Below, piece after piece: positions 41,530 to 51,340 of a stretch of DNA of 64,000 bases. A program made the position numbers and the translations under genes. The notes beneath the pieces were generated by a model, which saw only the letters and a program-made list of their open reading frames with translations, was not told where the DNA came from and made no database searches. The stretch's first letter is position 1. The number at the start of each line of letters is the position of its first letter. Origin of the DNA: Chitinophaga sp. 180180018-3 (GTDB lineage: Bacteria > Bacteroidota > Bacteroidia > Chitinophagales > Chitinophagaceae); assembly GCF_037893185.1 (NCBI RefSeq), contig NZ_CP140772.1, forward strand, positions 5,952,001-6,016,000, in the 5' to 3' direction.

Positions 41530-42378
41530 CTAATTGCAGGAGTACAGGTAAGTTCGTTTCGCATTTCCCAATGCACCCGATCCCGAAATGGTGAGGCTTG
41601 ATACCTTCCCCTGCTCATCATACGTATAATCGATGTTCAGTATAGCTGTTCCGTCTGTTGTTGATTTCAACAGATTTTTATTCTTATAAGGACTTATCCC
41701 CTTGTCTAAAAACATCGATATCTGTAAATGATCTCCTTTTTGCACGGTCTTATCCATGTAATATTCGAACGTGAGCGACTGACCGGTTGAAAGCACCGTC
41801 TTTACCATATTACCATTTGCCCAGGTGTAGGTATTGGTATTTACTTTATTTAAAGCAGGTTTCTTAGGATAAGTGATTTCTTCTTTACTGCTCTGAAGTT
41901 CTCCATTTGCATTATACACATAAGTATTATCATAAATATTGTAAATCGCCGGCAGCGTGCCGGCCGGAGGAGCGGGCTTAGTAGGATCTACATCGTAATA
42001 GGTGACAACAATACGATCTGGTAAAGCCTGACTATTGAGTGTGGTTTCCTGATGACTAACGATTCTGCCATCCCAGTGATCGTAATAAGTATCCAGGGTA
42101 AATTTACCAGATACATAATTGAATTGCATTCTACGCTTGTAGAAATCAGTCACATTAATTGTACTTACTTTACCTTCACTGTTGTAGGCCATCGTATAGA
42201 CCTCTGTATTACTCCCGGAACTGGCAGACAGCGTTACAATGCTGCAATTTTGATCGGGTGGGCGATTATTATTGGGTCCATCATTACTGCTTTTACGGCA
42301 GGCAAAGACTAAAATGGCAAGTACACATAACATTCCTATACGCTGTATCATGCTTGATGATATAAATTTTTCTTTCAT
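41530..42378 (-). CDS. lipoprotein of unknown function, DUF4595-like repeats
   Basis: 282 residues. Signal peptide with lipobox ending LAILVFAC; a polar linker (RKSSNDGPNNNRPPDQN) follows. The body has spaced YxxxGxxxx motifs (YNSEGKVSTINV; YNANGELQSSKEEI; YDEQGKVSSLTISG) as in DUF4595/RHS-like Bacteroidetes lipoproteins. Function unknown; probably on the outer membrane or periplasmic face. Stands alone between terminators. Confidence 0.7.
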   Translation of the reverse strand: MKEKFISSSMIQRIGMLCVLAILVFACRKSSNDGPNNNRPPDQNCSIVTLSASSGSNTEVYTMAYNSEGKVSTINVTDFYKRRMQFNYVSGKFTLDTYYDHWDGRIVSHQETTLNSQALPDRIVVTYYDVDPTKPAPPAGTLPAIYNIYDNTYVYNANGELQSSKEEITYPKKPALNKVNTNTYTWANGNMVKTVLSTGQSLTFEYYMDKTVQKGDHLQISMFLDKGISPYKNKNLLKSTTDGTAILNIDYTYDEQGKVSSLTISGSGALGNAKRTYLYSCN

Positions 42379-42505
42379 AATCCGGTGATGTTAATAGTTT
42401 ATGTAGTGATTTATAAAAAAGCGGAAGTGCTACAGATGGCAACTCTCATGGGGTGGATAATAATGCTACCCGTTTTTTTTACCAAAAGGATTATCTCAAC
42501 CGGCG

Positions 42506-43363
42506 CTATTGCTTTACAATACGGGGGCACGAACCTGCTCCTGCCGGACCTGACGTAGGATACCTGGCATAATCAGAACTGGAAGAAGCCAGCATTTCAT
42601 TCCCGGAAGGAAGGAGTATTCCAATGTAACCAACAATTCTATTCGATTCTTCATTATAACCACTCATATAAACCCGTGCACCTTTTTGTACATAAAGTAC
42701 TTCCACAATTTCATCTGCGTTAAGGTAATGTGCGTACTTTCCGTTCCTTCCATAAACAGTAACGTTAGCAGCAGTTCCTTTTTGCGTAGTGCTCCTGAAT
42801 TCGATCGTGCTCAGATCGGCGACAACATACCCTTGTTTGGCCTTCCATGTCGTACCTGAAACGGGGAATTCCCGGGCAGGAAACAATTCCATATTGGCGT
42901 ATAACAGGGCATTAGTTTGGTTAACATCGGTAGTAGCACTTTGCAGTGTTTTTTGTTGGTAGACATTTATATTTTGAATATCTCCGGTTTCTGCATACCG
43001 GATCTGTATCTTAAAATTGCTGGATCCCGGATCATAGGTGTCCATCTTTTCTATCTTTCCGGTCAGGCTATCGCGGTACAAGAATCCATTCCGATCTTTA
43101 TTCAGAAAAATAAAATTGCTATAAAGCATTACCGTATCATCTGTTCTGAACTGAAGACAGCAGGGATGGTCGTATTGCGTACCCGGGTTGGTTTGATGGT
43201 AGGTCCCTACCCATTGCGTATTAGCCAGGAACGCAGGTACAAAAGAGCTATTCCCCGGAGGCGGAGGAGGAGGAACCGGTACTGCTCCACCGCCCCGGCT
43301 ACATGCAGCGAAGAAGGCAACAAAAAAAACAGTACTAAGGTATAATACAACGGAATTTTTCAT
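42506..43363 (-). CDS. lipoprotein of unknown function
   Basis: About 285 residues from the Met at 43363 (MKNSVVLYLSTVFFVAFF), chosen since it starts the signal peptide; the frame is open to 43399. The lipobox is FFAAC, followed by a Gly/Pro-rich linker with eight prolines (VPPPPPPPG region). The body (ANTQWVGTYHQTNPGTQYDH; WKAKQGYVVADLSTIEFRST) has two WxG-like starts and may be two related beta modules. It is divergent from the AraC-type regulator, whose target it may be. Confidence 0.65.
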   Translation of the reverse strand: MKNSVVLYLSTVFFVAFFAACSRGGGAVPVPPPPPPGNSSFVPAFLANTQWVGTYHQTNPGTQYDHPCCLQFRTDDTVMLYSNFIFLNKDRNGFLYRDSLTGKIEKMDTYDPGSSNFKIQIRYAETGDIQNINVYQQKTLQSATTDVNQTNALLYANMELFPAREFPVSGTTWKAKQGYVVADLSTIEFRSTTQKGTAANVTVYGRNGKYAHYLNADEIVEVLYVQKGARVYMSGYNEESNRIVGYIGILLPSGNEMLASSSSDYARYPTSGPAGAGSCPRIVKQ

Positions 43364-43625
43364 AAACAAATATTTTCGGGAGTGATTTTTCCTTTGCAAC
43401 TACTTTTCTGGGGGGCAAAAATTCAGGGTTGTTTTCTGCGAACTATTAACTATTGAATTTTCAGGCAATTAGGTTATCTCACTATGTCATCACATTTTCA
43501 GATCTGAAATACGATTCAAAGCTAGCGCTTCCCTTATGCTTTGTATTGTAAAAAAGCGAAATTTTAAAGCCGGATTGTTCTACCTTGCAAGGGTAATACC
43601 ATGCACAACTCCCAATCTTCTTCCT

Positions 43626-44480
43626 ATGTGGTCCGTTATTATAAAACCGTCCCACCCGCTTCTCAGGCCCTACATATTGGAATACTCATTGCGTAGCATA
43701 AGCATTCCCGACGGACAAACCCAGACCATGGTTATGCCCCTGTGGTGTTTAAGCACCATTGATTTTTTCTTGAGCGGATATTGTGGAACTGCGGACCTCA
43801 ACACCGGACACGAACAACCTTTTTGTCGCTCCGTTATCAGGGGTATGCGCACATCATGCAGTAGCTATCTTTGCTTACGCGGACAGGTAGTTGTATTTAA
43901 TGTAAAACTGACACCCAATGGTTTACATAGCCTGTTTGCTATACCGGCTTATAAGTTTACCGACAGGGTGATTGATACCGGCTTAATGTGCTCCCCGGTA
44001 TCATTTACGGCCATCAGCCGGCAACTGGCCGACTGCCATAACATCGACGATTGTGTGGCTGTCATAGAACCTCACCTGTTAAAATTATTACGGAATACAG
44101 AAGGGCATGTGCAGTTATCCGGCTCTTCCACACAGATGCTGCACCTGATCAACAGTTCCAAAGTACCTCAAAGGATTTCCAGCTTAAAGAAAGACGTATA
44201 TATCAGTCAGCGACAACTACAAAACCTGTTTCTGGAAGAAATAGGCACCACACCTAAGCGATATAGCCGGATGGTACGTTTTACCAATATGGTGTATCAG
44301 AAAGTGCTCCTGCCCGGGCAGAGCTGGGCCTCATTAGCCTATGAATTTGGTTACTGTGATCAGCGGCACCTGATAGGCGATTTCAGATATTTCCTGGGAA
44401 TAACTCCCGGACAATTTGTGAGCGATGATTTTCATTGTATTGTGGAAAGCATGCCCGCAAGTTTTTTTCCTTCCCGTTAA
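43626..44480 (+). CDS. AraC-family transcription regulator
   Basis: About 284 residues from the ATG at 43626 (MWSVIIKPSHPLLRP); the earlier in-frame ATG at 43536 adds 30 residues unlike the family start. The N-terminal half is a DUF6597/AraC_binding-like sensor (RGMRTSCSSYLCLRGQVVVF). The C-terminal half is the double helix-turn-helix domain (VYISQRQLQNLFLEEIGTTP; WASLAYEFGYCDQRHLIGDF; FLGITPGQF). It activates transcription, probably with a small ligand. It lies divergent from lipoprotein 42506-43363. Confidence 0.85.
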   Translation: MWSVIIKPSHPLLRPYILEYSLRSISIPDGQTQTMVMPLWCLSTIDFFLSGYCGTADLNTGHEQPFCRSVIRGMRTSCSSYLCLRGQVVVFNVKLTPNGLHSLFAIPAYKFTDRVIDTGLMCSPVSFTAISRQLADCHNIDDCVAVIEPHLLKLLRNTEGHVQLSGSSTQMLHLINSSKVPQRISSLKKDVYISQRQLQNLFLEEIGTTPKRYSRMVRFTNMVYQKVLLPGQSWASLAYEFGYCDQRHLIGDFRYFLGITPGQFVSDDFHCIVESMPASFFPSR

Positions 44481-44629
44481 CAGCTGACAGCTATTTCTTA
44501 TATGTGAAAATGTTGTTAAAACGATTTTACAAGCGGGCTCATACAGGTTAATTCAGGTCTTTTTCCGCCTGTGATTCAATATCTTCGTGGACTATGCCTT
44601 TTCCCTGACTTTAATATAAAAAATGCGGC

Positions 44630-45391
44630 GTGAATAAGTTCCTGAAGCAAGTGATCAGACCGTTGATATTTGGCACCACAATTGGCCTTTTTGCCTTTTC
44701 GATATCGTCTCTGACCGTTGCAGATAAAAGTAAATCAGCTATAGTACCACAGGTTGCCGGAGCGCTTCCATCAGACTCCGTTGAGGAGCCAACCTTATAC
44801 GAAATATTGCGGCTCGATACCTCCGGCCTTAGCAGAGAGGCTTTCGATGATGCCATGACGGGATATGAATTCCTGCAGAGTAAAGGCAGAATTAAAAATC
44901 CCGATGTATTGTCTATTATCGATTACTCATTGCCCAGTAATAAAAAACGTCTTTTTGTAATAGACCTGAAAAACAGGTTGTTGCTATTCAATACACTGGT
45001 ATCTCATGGCCGTAATTCAGGCAGAGATATTCCCAATACTTTTTCCAACAAGATGAATAGCTTCAAGAGCAGCCTCGGTTTCTATGTTACCGGCGACACT
45101 TACAACGGGGAACATGGTTACTCACTGCGACTGGAAGGGGAAGAAGCGGGTATCAACGACAATGCCCTCAGCAGGGGTATCGTGATGCACAGTGCGGAAT
45201 ACGTAAACGAAAATCTGGGTAAAGCACAGGGCTATATTGGCCGCAGCCTGGGTTGCCCCGCCATCCCGGAAAAAATGCATCGCAAAGTGATCGAATGCAT
45301 CCGGAATGGCTCCTGCCTGTTCTTATACAGTCCGGATAAATATTATTCCCTGCATACCAGGATCCTCACAAAAGATGGACCTGATTCCTGA
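44630..45391 (+). CDS. murein L,D-transpeptidase catalytic domain (YkuD_2) protein
   Basis: 253 residues, starting at GTG 44630 because the frame has a stop at 44612 and no ATG before. A hydrophobic N-terminal segment (IFGTTIGLFAFSISSL) is a signal peptide or anchor. Catalytic part: VMHSAEYV and GRSLGCPAIP with the cysteine nucleophile. YkuD_2 proteins are thought to cross-link or anchor to peptidoglycan. It converges on a second, different L,D-transpeptidase; their stops are 1 bp apart. Confidence 0.87.
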   Translation: MNKFLKQVIRPLIFGTTIGLFAFSISSLTVADKSKSAIVPQVAGALPSDSVEEPTLYEILRLDTSGLSREAFDDAMTGYEFLQSKGRIKNPDVLSIIDYSLPSNKKRLFVIDLKNRLLLFNTLVSHGRNSGRDIPNTFSNKMNSFKSSLGFYVTGDTYNGEHGYSLRLEGEEAGINDNALSRGIVMHSAEYVNENLGKAQGYIGRSLGCPAIPEKMHRKVIECIRNGSCLFLYSPDKYYSLHTRILTKDGPDS

Positions 45392-45392
45392 T

Positions 45393-46961
45393 CTATCTGA
45401 ACAGCTTTTTCATAAAGGCAGTATCATGGCCGTACACGTCGTTGGCGAAATGGATATTCCCCTGGTCCGCCCACGCCGTGAAGTAAGTAATAATCACCGG
45501 TACCGGATACTTCACCGTCACAAACTTTTCTTTGCCACTGTTCATGGCAGTGTCGATCCGTTCAGTTGTCCAGCGGGGCATTCCGTCCAGTACAAAGGTG
45601 GCCATCTCTAACGGATCCTTCAGCCGGATGCAACCATGGCTGTAAGCACGGTTATCACGGTCAAACAGGCGTTTCTCCGGCGTATCATGAAAGTAGATAT
45701 TGTAGCTGTTGGGGAAAAGAAACTTCACCCGGCCTAGGGCATTACGCGGGCCCGGACGCTGCCGGATCACTGGCATTCCATTCCGCTCTCCGCGGATCTC
45801 CATATTCTTCGACGACAGATAGTTCTTGTTGCGGCTCATAGCCGGCAATATTTCCCTTTTAATGATACTACGGGGTATATTCCAATGCGGACTAAAAACC
45901 ACCTGATTCAACATCCCTGAAAACATAGTGGTGCTATGCCCTTCCTTTCCAACCACCACCCGCATGTCGAAAACCCGCTTGTTATTGTCGTTGGCATGCA
46001 ACATAAAAGCAGGAATATTCACGGTAATCAGCCTGCCTGATGTGGCTGCCGGCATCCATTTCATGCGCTCGGTGTTCAGCAACAGCTTCTTCAGGCGCTC
46101 ATCTGCCGGTACATTCAATACGTTAACAATACTATCGTTCAACGTGCCATTCTGCGTATACCCGTTATTGTTACGTACAAGATTAACCGCTGTTTCCAGC
46201 TCATCAGTGAATAATTCGCTGCTATCACTGTCGTTATACTCATTCGTTATCCTCAGTCTTTCTTTAATAGCCGGTATTGCGGAAGATGACTGCCCTTTCT
46301 TCAACACCCTCTTCAACGGAGGTACTGATTCCCATCCTCCCTGTTGCACATATTCCCTGTACTTCTTCAGTGGTTCCTTCATCGCGGCTACTGCCGGGTA
46401 CAGCTGATTACTGGCAGCCAGCAGGGAATCTGTCAGTACCATCACCGGATAACGATGCGTAGGTACTATATGCTCCAGCTGCCAGATACTCCGGCCGGTT
46501 TCTTTAAAAAAATTGATCAACCGGCAGGTAAGCAACAACTCCATACGAATCATCTCCGGATTTTTCGCAGAAATACGCAGACTGTCGTTGTTCATCATCG
46601 CATCCAAACGTATATCCACTCCCCTTACCGTAATCGTATCCCTGCCGTAGTTATACAAACTCCTGAACGCCGATGCCTGCTCTGCCGGCCCGTTGCTGCC
46701 AAGCCAGGCAAACTCATAGTTCCGGACATTGTAAAAACTCCGTAACCGGTCGGCAATGGTATCATCTATCTGCTGCGCAGTAATGAATTTCTCCATAGCC
46801 ATACTGTCGAGGAACAAATCATTGTAGGCGATATCTTTGGTAATCCCCTTGTTACGTGGACTGATTTCTCTCCGGTAGGTACTGCCGGGAATAGGCGTGG
46901 GCGAATGACAAGCACTGAGAATAAGGCTGATCAGTAATACGGTATAAAGCTGTTGTTTCAT
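45393..46961 (-). CDS. L,D-transpeptidase of the YcbB/LdtD type
   Basis: 522 residues, probably a lipoprotein (LILSACHS). After an ~N-terminal scaffold domain come a peptidoglycan-binding-like part (LKKGQSSSAIPAIKERLRIT) and the YkuD domain with HWNIPRSIIKREILP and the catalytic SHGCIRLKDP motif. The YcbB scaffold with an inserted loop around the lid (SYNIYFHDTPEKRLFD) fits. Forms 3-3 cross-links in murein at the periplasmic face. It is the convergent neighbour of the YkuD_2 gene. Confidence 0.88.
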   Translation of the reverse strand: MKQQLYTVLLISLILSACHSPTPIPGSTYRREISPRNKGITKDIAYNDLFLDSMAMEKFITAQQIDDTIADRLRSFYNVRNYEFAWLGSNGPAEQASAFRSLYNYGRDTITVRGVDIRLDAMMNNDSLRISAKNPEMIRMELLLTCRLINFFKETGRSIWQLEHIVPTHRYPVMVLTDSLLAASNQLYPAVAAMKEPLKKYREYVQQGGWESVPPLKRVLKKGQSSSAIPAIKERLRITNEYNDSDSSELFTDELETAVNLVRNNNGYTQNGTLNDSIVNVLNVPADERLKKLLLNTERMKWMPAATSGRLITVNIPAFMLHANDNNKRVFDMRVVVGKEGHSTTMFSGMLNQVVFSPHWNIPRSIIKREILPAMSRNKNYLSSKNMEIRGERNGMPVIRQRPGPRNALGRVKFLFPNSYNIYFHDTPEKRLFDRDNRAYSHGCIRLKDPLEMATFVLDGMPRWTTERIDTAMNSGKEKFVTVKYPVPVIITYFTAWADQGNIHFANDVYGHDTAFMKKLFR

Positions 46962-47146
46962 GTCCTATAGCTGCAAAGCAAAAGCCGGATATTATAGCGA
47001 CTTCTGCAATCCGGCAGCTCCGGTTTTTTGTTGCGCTGGCGTAACAAATTGTGCATATTGATCAACAATAGAAAAGAACCTGCGACAGTACTGCGTAATA
47101 TGTCGACAGGCTCTTTCCGGATATCTTTCTTTGGGGTTCCGACCCG

Positions 47147-47731
47147 CTAATCGTTCAGTCCCAGGTATTTCCTGACCGACTGGTAGTCTTTCCAGTTAAC
47201 ACTGCTACTGCTGCCGCGGGCTGCTACTCCACCCGGAACCAGCACATAACGGTACTGCCAGATTTTGGCTCCCGCTGAAGTGGTTCCCGTACTGGCGTCC
47301 AGGTTAGAAGCCAGATAAATCTTACCGGCTGCCGATACAAAGTTAATAAACACCTGCGCATCTACATAGGGCAATGGCGTAATTGCTGGTTGCGCTGCAG
47401 TATTCAGGTTGAAATATACGTTTACAATACCATTGCTGAGTATTGTACTCGTCAACTTGGGCGCACTGATAACCGCCTCAAAACCGATAGGACGGTTAGC
47501 TGTATCCCTCGTAGTATCATACTTCACATCCAGCCAGGCAGAGTAGATAACATTGGCGGCGCCTGTATCGCCTTTGGGACCGGCCGGACCAGCGGGACCA
47601 GCGGCGCCTGCAGCCCCGGCCGGACCAGTAGGACCAGCAGGGCCCTGGGCTCCATTCTTGGAGCAGGCAATAGTAAATACAATAAATGCTAATACGAGAA
47701 AACTCGAGAGGTGACGGGAGATGACTTTCAT
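47147..47731 (-). CDS. lipoprotein with collagen-like Gly-X-Y segment
   Basis: 194 residues. Lipobox IVFTIACS, then about eight uninterrupted Gly-X-Y triplets (GPAGPTGPAGAAGAAGPAG and on to GPKGDTGA). The rest is a beta-type domain (VIYSAWLDVKYDTTRDTAN; VYFNLNTAAQPAITPLPYVD) of a kind often found behind collagen-like stalks in Bacteroidetes. Probably an outer-membrane surface protein with a trimeric stalk; the partner is unknown. Solo gene. Confidence 0.75.
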   Translation of the reverse strand: MKVISRHLSSFLVLAFIVFTIACSKNGAQGPAGPTGPAGAAGAAGPAGPAGPKGDTGAANVIYSAWLDVKYDTTRDTANRPIGFEAVISAPKLTSTILSNGIVNVYFNLNTAAQPAITPLPYVDAQVFINFVSAAGKIYLASNLDASTGTTSAGAKIWQYRYVLVPGGVAARGSSSSVNWKDYQSVRKYLGLND

Positions 47732-47840
47732 AAATAAGGATTTTGGATGATTTAATATTTAAAGATTTGAGGTATTAGTTCAAGGTTGTCTGGAGCACTA
47801 TATCAATATACAAAATCTTTGGGGGAAAGGTTCAACTTTT

Positions 47841-47957
47841 GGAATTAAGAATGGAGAATAGGGAATTAAGAAACAGCGCGAAGAACTTAGCGATTTATCA
47901 CTATTCGCTAAGTTCTTCGCGCTGTTTCTTAATTCCCTATTCTCTATTCTTAATTCT
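47841..47957. repeat. 53-bp-arm inverted repeat (AATTAAGAA type)
   Basis: Left arm 47841-47893 and right arm 47905-47957, 11-nt loop, only a couple of mismatches. Built from GAATTAAGAA-type modules around a GC-richer core (CAGCGCGAAGAACTTAGCGA). The right arm ends five bases before the phospholipase stop (47962-47964). Confidence 0.85.
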
Positions 47958-47961
47958 TCCC

Positions 47962-50487
47962 CTACGCCATCGCCGGATCACTCACTCCATCCATCCCGGT
48001 TTCTACCCTGCCGGCATAACGTTGTTCAAATTGTTTACTACCATTTATTTTTAGGGAGAAGTCGTACCAATGGTGGCTCTTCGACAAGTCTATCACCAGG
48101 GTAGCCGTTGTTCCGGGTGCTACGGTCTTTTGTATAGCGCCTTTCCCATAGGCTTTGTCAGTGATGGTGAAGGCAGCAGCACCAGCTCCCCGGTTAATCA
48201 GTTTCAGCGCTATATTACCGGTTAATTTCCTGCCGGTATTGCGCTGATAGGTGCACTGTACTTCGACCTGTGGATCATTGGTATCTCCCGCAAACTCCCG
48301 GTAAAAACCATTAGGTCCGTATACCCGGAGGTGATAGTGTTCGTTTTCGAAAGATGACAAAGGCCAGGTATCTTTCAGCTGGTCGTTCGCCTTCACCGCG
48401 TACGACCAGGTGCGCACCGGTTCCATCGTATTGGTATCCTGCTGCAGGTATTTCCCCGGCGCATATACGTTGAACGGCGCCCCCAATGCCTTTTTCCCAA
48501 AGACGCTGTTGGCCGCTTCGAAACTGATTTCGAACGTTTTTTTATCTGCCGCCAGCTTACCGGATACATACAGTTCATAGGGCAGCGCATTCGACAGTCT
48601 CGTTCCTTTTTCCTGACGCGGCATCCACTCTGCCTGTACAGGGTTGGCATTAATCTTTGCTATTTCCTCCGCCGTCAGCAGTTTGAATTCATCCGGAAGC
48701 TTCTTAAACTGTGCATTGTAGATATTTTCGATCACCTCATTACGCTCCAGGAAAGGCATTGCTACTTTTTCCCCATTGAATGGCCGGAAAACAGAACTCA
48801 GATCACCGGATACCGTTCTGCGCCAGGATGAGATATTCGTTTCTTTGATTGCTTTGCCGGTTTTATGTTGAAGGAAATGCTCCATGAACTGCAATATCGA
48901 TGTGTGATCGAATACCTGCGAATTAACATATCCTCCCCGGCTCCAGGGCGATGCAATCACCAATGGTACCCTGAATCCCAGCCCGATAGGGCTCTCCCGG
49001 ATATCGTCAGGCGTGAGGTATTTCTTTTTCTGTTCCTCTTCGCGGGTCACATACTCCAGCCCTGTATCTATCCCTTCAGAAACTTTACCTGTGCCCGGTT
49101 TATGAGGTGCTGTAAACGGTGGTACGTGATCAAAGTATCCGTCATTTTCATCGTAACAGAGGATGAAAATGGTTTTCTTCCATACTTCCGTCTGTTTTGT
49201 CAGGATGTCCAATACCTCGGATACATACCAGGCTCCATACCACGGCGACCCGGGGTGATCCGAGAACTCTCCCGGCGCTACCAGCCAGGAAACGGTGGGG
49301 AGCTTTCCTTCATTCACATCTTTACGGAACTGATAAAGGATATCGCCTTTAGGCACCTGTACGGTTCTTTCGGTACCACCATCTTTATAGGTCAGCGTTT
49401 CCAGTTCATGATAACCTGGGTCGCTGATGTTAGTGGTAAATGCTTTGTTATGCAGTTGTTGCTCCCGCTGCGATAGCTTCACGAAGTTGGCCGCTGTAAA
49501 TTTCTCTGCATCTGATGTTATCCGTTCCAGTTCTGCTTTCTGCTGAGCCAGTTTCTTTTTCAGTTTTTCGGTATCGGCTGTTCCTGCTGCTGTAATTTTG
49601 CTTTCCAGTTCCCTGATTTCATCAGGGAGTTGTTTCAGCCTGCGCTGCAGGTACTTGATATGCCCTGTGGCAAAACGTACATTAAATGCAGCAAACCACT
49701 CGATCGGGTTATCCGTGAAATTAGCCAGCATGCCGTCTTTCTCTCCTTCAAGACCGGCGGCGCTGATCTCATTCTGATATATTTTCCAGGAAATACCATT
49801 GTCTTCCAGGCGCTCGGGAAAGGTTGTCCAATGTGCTTCTGCCCCATAATCCACATCTTCATTATAAACATTCGCTTTGGAATCCGCCTTTTGCTCATCT
49901 CTCAATGTGCCCGTCCACAGGTAAAGCCGGTTAGGTGTAGTGCCTGTCAGGGAAGAACAAAAGTTCTGATCACATACTGTAAAGGCATCTGCCAGGTCAT
50001 AATAAAAAGGAATATCCTGCCGGTTGTAATATCCCAGTGTGAGCGGCATAGGCGCCCATTCTTTGTTGCCGGATTTCTTCACCAGCAACCATTTGTCGTA
50101 GCGGCCATTATTGCGCGCATCTACCTGGTTACCCCACGAATGCGGCAGGCTGCTCATCCAGGTGGCTTTGGTATCTTTTATATTCAAACGGAAAGGTGCA
50201 AAAGTTTCATTTTTTTCATTGCTCTGCAGCCATACCAGGTTCCTGTTGGGCAGCTGGATGGCCCGGGGATCATTATATCCTCTCACACCTCTCAGGGTTC
50301 CATAACAGTGATCAAACGAACGATTCTCCTGCATCAGGATCACGATATGCTCTGCATCCAGGAAAGTACTGCCAGGCTTGGGATCTATGGCCATTGCCCG
50401 CTGAATGGAAGCTGGCAGCGCACTAAACACACCCGCAGCCCCCGATAGCAGGGCTGCTTTCTTGATAAAATCTCTTCTGTTATCCAT
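47962..50487 (-). CDS. phosphocholine-specific phospholipase C, Tat-exported
   Basis: 841 residues. Twin-arginine signal NRRDFIKKAALLSGAAG. Phosphoesterase core: EHIVILMQENRSFDHCYGTL, SWGNQVDARNNGRYDKW, CYDENDGYFDHVPPF and SDHPGSPWYG provide the metal ligands and the Asn/Thr-type nucleophile region. Two C-terminal DUF756-like beta domains (about 640-830) complete the PlcH/PlcN layout. Cleaves phosphatidylcholine or sphingomyelin headgroups. As in relatives it could feed on host or environmental lipids. Flanked by a long inverted repeat at its stop. Confidence 0.9.
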   Translation of the reverse strand: MDNRRDFIKKAALLSGAAGVFSALPASIQRAMAIDPKPGSTFLDAEHIVILMQENRSFDHCYGTLRGVRGYNDPRAIQLPNRNLVWLQSNEKNETFAPFRLNIKDTKATWMSSLPHSWGNQVDARNNGRYDKWLLVKKSGNKEWAPMPLTLGYYNRQDIPFYYDLADAFTVCDQNFCSSLTGTTPNRLYLWTGTLRDEQKADSKANVYNEDVDYGAEAHWTTFPERLEDNGISWKIYQNEISAAGLEGEKDGMLANFTDNPIEWFAAFNVRFATGHIKYLQRRLKQLPDEIRELESKITAAGTADTEKLKKKLAQQKAELERITSDAEKFTAANFVKLSQREQQLHNKAFTTNISDPGYHELETLTYKDGGTERTVQVPKGDILYQFRKDVNEGKLPTVSWLVAPGEFSDHPGSPWYGAWYVSEVLDILTKQTEVWKKTIFILCYDENDGYFDHVPPFTAPHKPGTGKVSEGIDTGLEYVTREEEQKKKYLTPDDIRESPIGLGFRVPLVIASPWSRGGYVNSQVFDHTSILQFMEHFLQHKTGKAIKETNISSWRRTVSGDLSSVFRPFNGEKVAMPFLERNEVIENIYNAQFKKLPDEFKLLTAEEIAKINANPVQAEWMPRQEKGTRLSNALPYELYVSGKLAADKKTFEISFEAANSVFGKKALGAPFNVYAPGKYLQQDTNTMEPVRTWSYAVKANDQLKDTWPLSSFENEHYHLRVYGPNGFYREFAGDTNDPQVEVQCTYQRNTGRKLTGNIALKLINRGAGAAAFTITDKAYGKGAIQKTVAPGTTATLVIDLSKSHHWYDFSLKINGSKQFEQRYAGRVETGMDGVSDPAMA

Positions 50488-50566
50488 TATTATTTGAAAT
50501 TTTCATGTACACTGTAAGGGATATTCATGAAGCGGGAAAATAATAAAAAATAACAGGTATGCATAA

Positions 50567-51250
50567 CTAACTGTGAGGAGTGGAGGTTATATTATCATTA
50601 TGCTTCCCCCCAAACAATTTGCGGATAAGCATTGTCAGGCCAAGTGCATAATTCAGTTGTATCAGGAAAATAAAACCGACTCCCGCCAGCGGATATATCA
50701 CTCCTGCTACAGCACCACTGGCATATAGCAACTGCGCGGTCACAATACGGCGCAATATCGCCTTATTCAGGTGCGCACCCTCTTCTCCCGTCACCGTCAC
50801 AAACCCGCTGCCATAAGCACATACCCAGTGGATATATAACAATGTCCCCAATACCAGGATGTTCAGCCAGTACAATACAATAGCCACCCATGAATTTATA
50901 TGCTCACTCAGGAACGCAGTTGTAAACGGTACCAACGACACAAAAGCCAGAAAGAAAATCGATACCCAGGTTAATCTCCGTTCAGATTTCTCAATAAAAG
51001 CCAATTGCGACGACTGTCCCACCCAAAAGATCCCCATGGTCATAAAACCAATGAAATAGGTCAGGATCTTAGGGCCCATAGCTGCCAGCGCCTGCAATAA
51101 TTCTTTATCCGAATGCAACGCGTCGCTCACCGGAACTTTCAGATCAAGTACCAGCAACGTCATCGCAATGGCAAATACGCCGTCGCTCAATGCCTCTGTA
51201 CGTTGTATACGCTGACCAGCCACCTGGTTGTATTCTATTTTTTTGCTCAT
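50567..51250 (-). CDS. TMEM175-family (DUF1211) membrane protein, putative potassium channel
   Basis: 227 residues, about six membrane helices. TM1 has the family hallmark ALSDGVFAIAMTLLVLDL (R.xxFSDGVFAI). Bacterial TMEM175 proteins form tetrameric K+-selective pores with this helix lining the filter. The frame begins at the ATG 51250. No regulatory gene beside it. It is separated from the upstream lipoprotein gene by a terminator. Confidence 0.85.
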   Translation of the reverse strand: MSKKIEYNQVAGQRIQRTEALSDGVFAIAMTLLVLDLKVPVSDALHSDKELLQALAAMGPKILTYFIGFMTMGIFWVGQSSQLAFIEKSERRLTWVSIFFLAFVSLVPFTTAFLSEHINSWVAIVLYWLNILVLGTLLYIHWVCAYGSGFVTVTGEEGAHLNKAILRRIVTAQLLYASGAVAGVIYPLAGVGFIFLIQLNYALGLTMLIRKLFGGKHNDNITSTPHS

Positions 51251-51282
51251 ACGGGGGGTTTTATTACAAACATAACAAAAAA

Positions 51283-51304
51283 GGCTTCCGTTTGCACAGA
51301 AGCC
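51283..51304 (-). terminator. Rho-independent terminator of the small lipoprotein gene
   Basis: Stem GGCTTC (51283-51288) / GAAGCC (51299-51304), 10-nt loop, followed on the minus strand by TTTTTTG. It lies between the lipoprotein stop (51341) and the TMEM175 start (51250). Confidence 0.75.
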
Positions 51305-51340
51305 CTTTGATATATATGTTGAGAAATGGTAAAGTGTGAA

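Noticed and set aside
49630..50448. 272-aa plus-strand ORF inside the phospholipase gene
   Set aside because: Lies fully antisense to a clear 841-aa enzyme; no domain, no signal, Ile/His/Arg-rich shadow composition.
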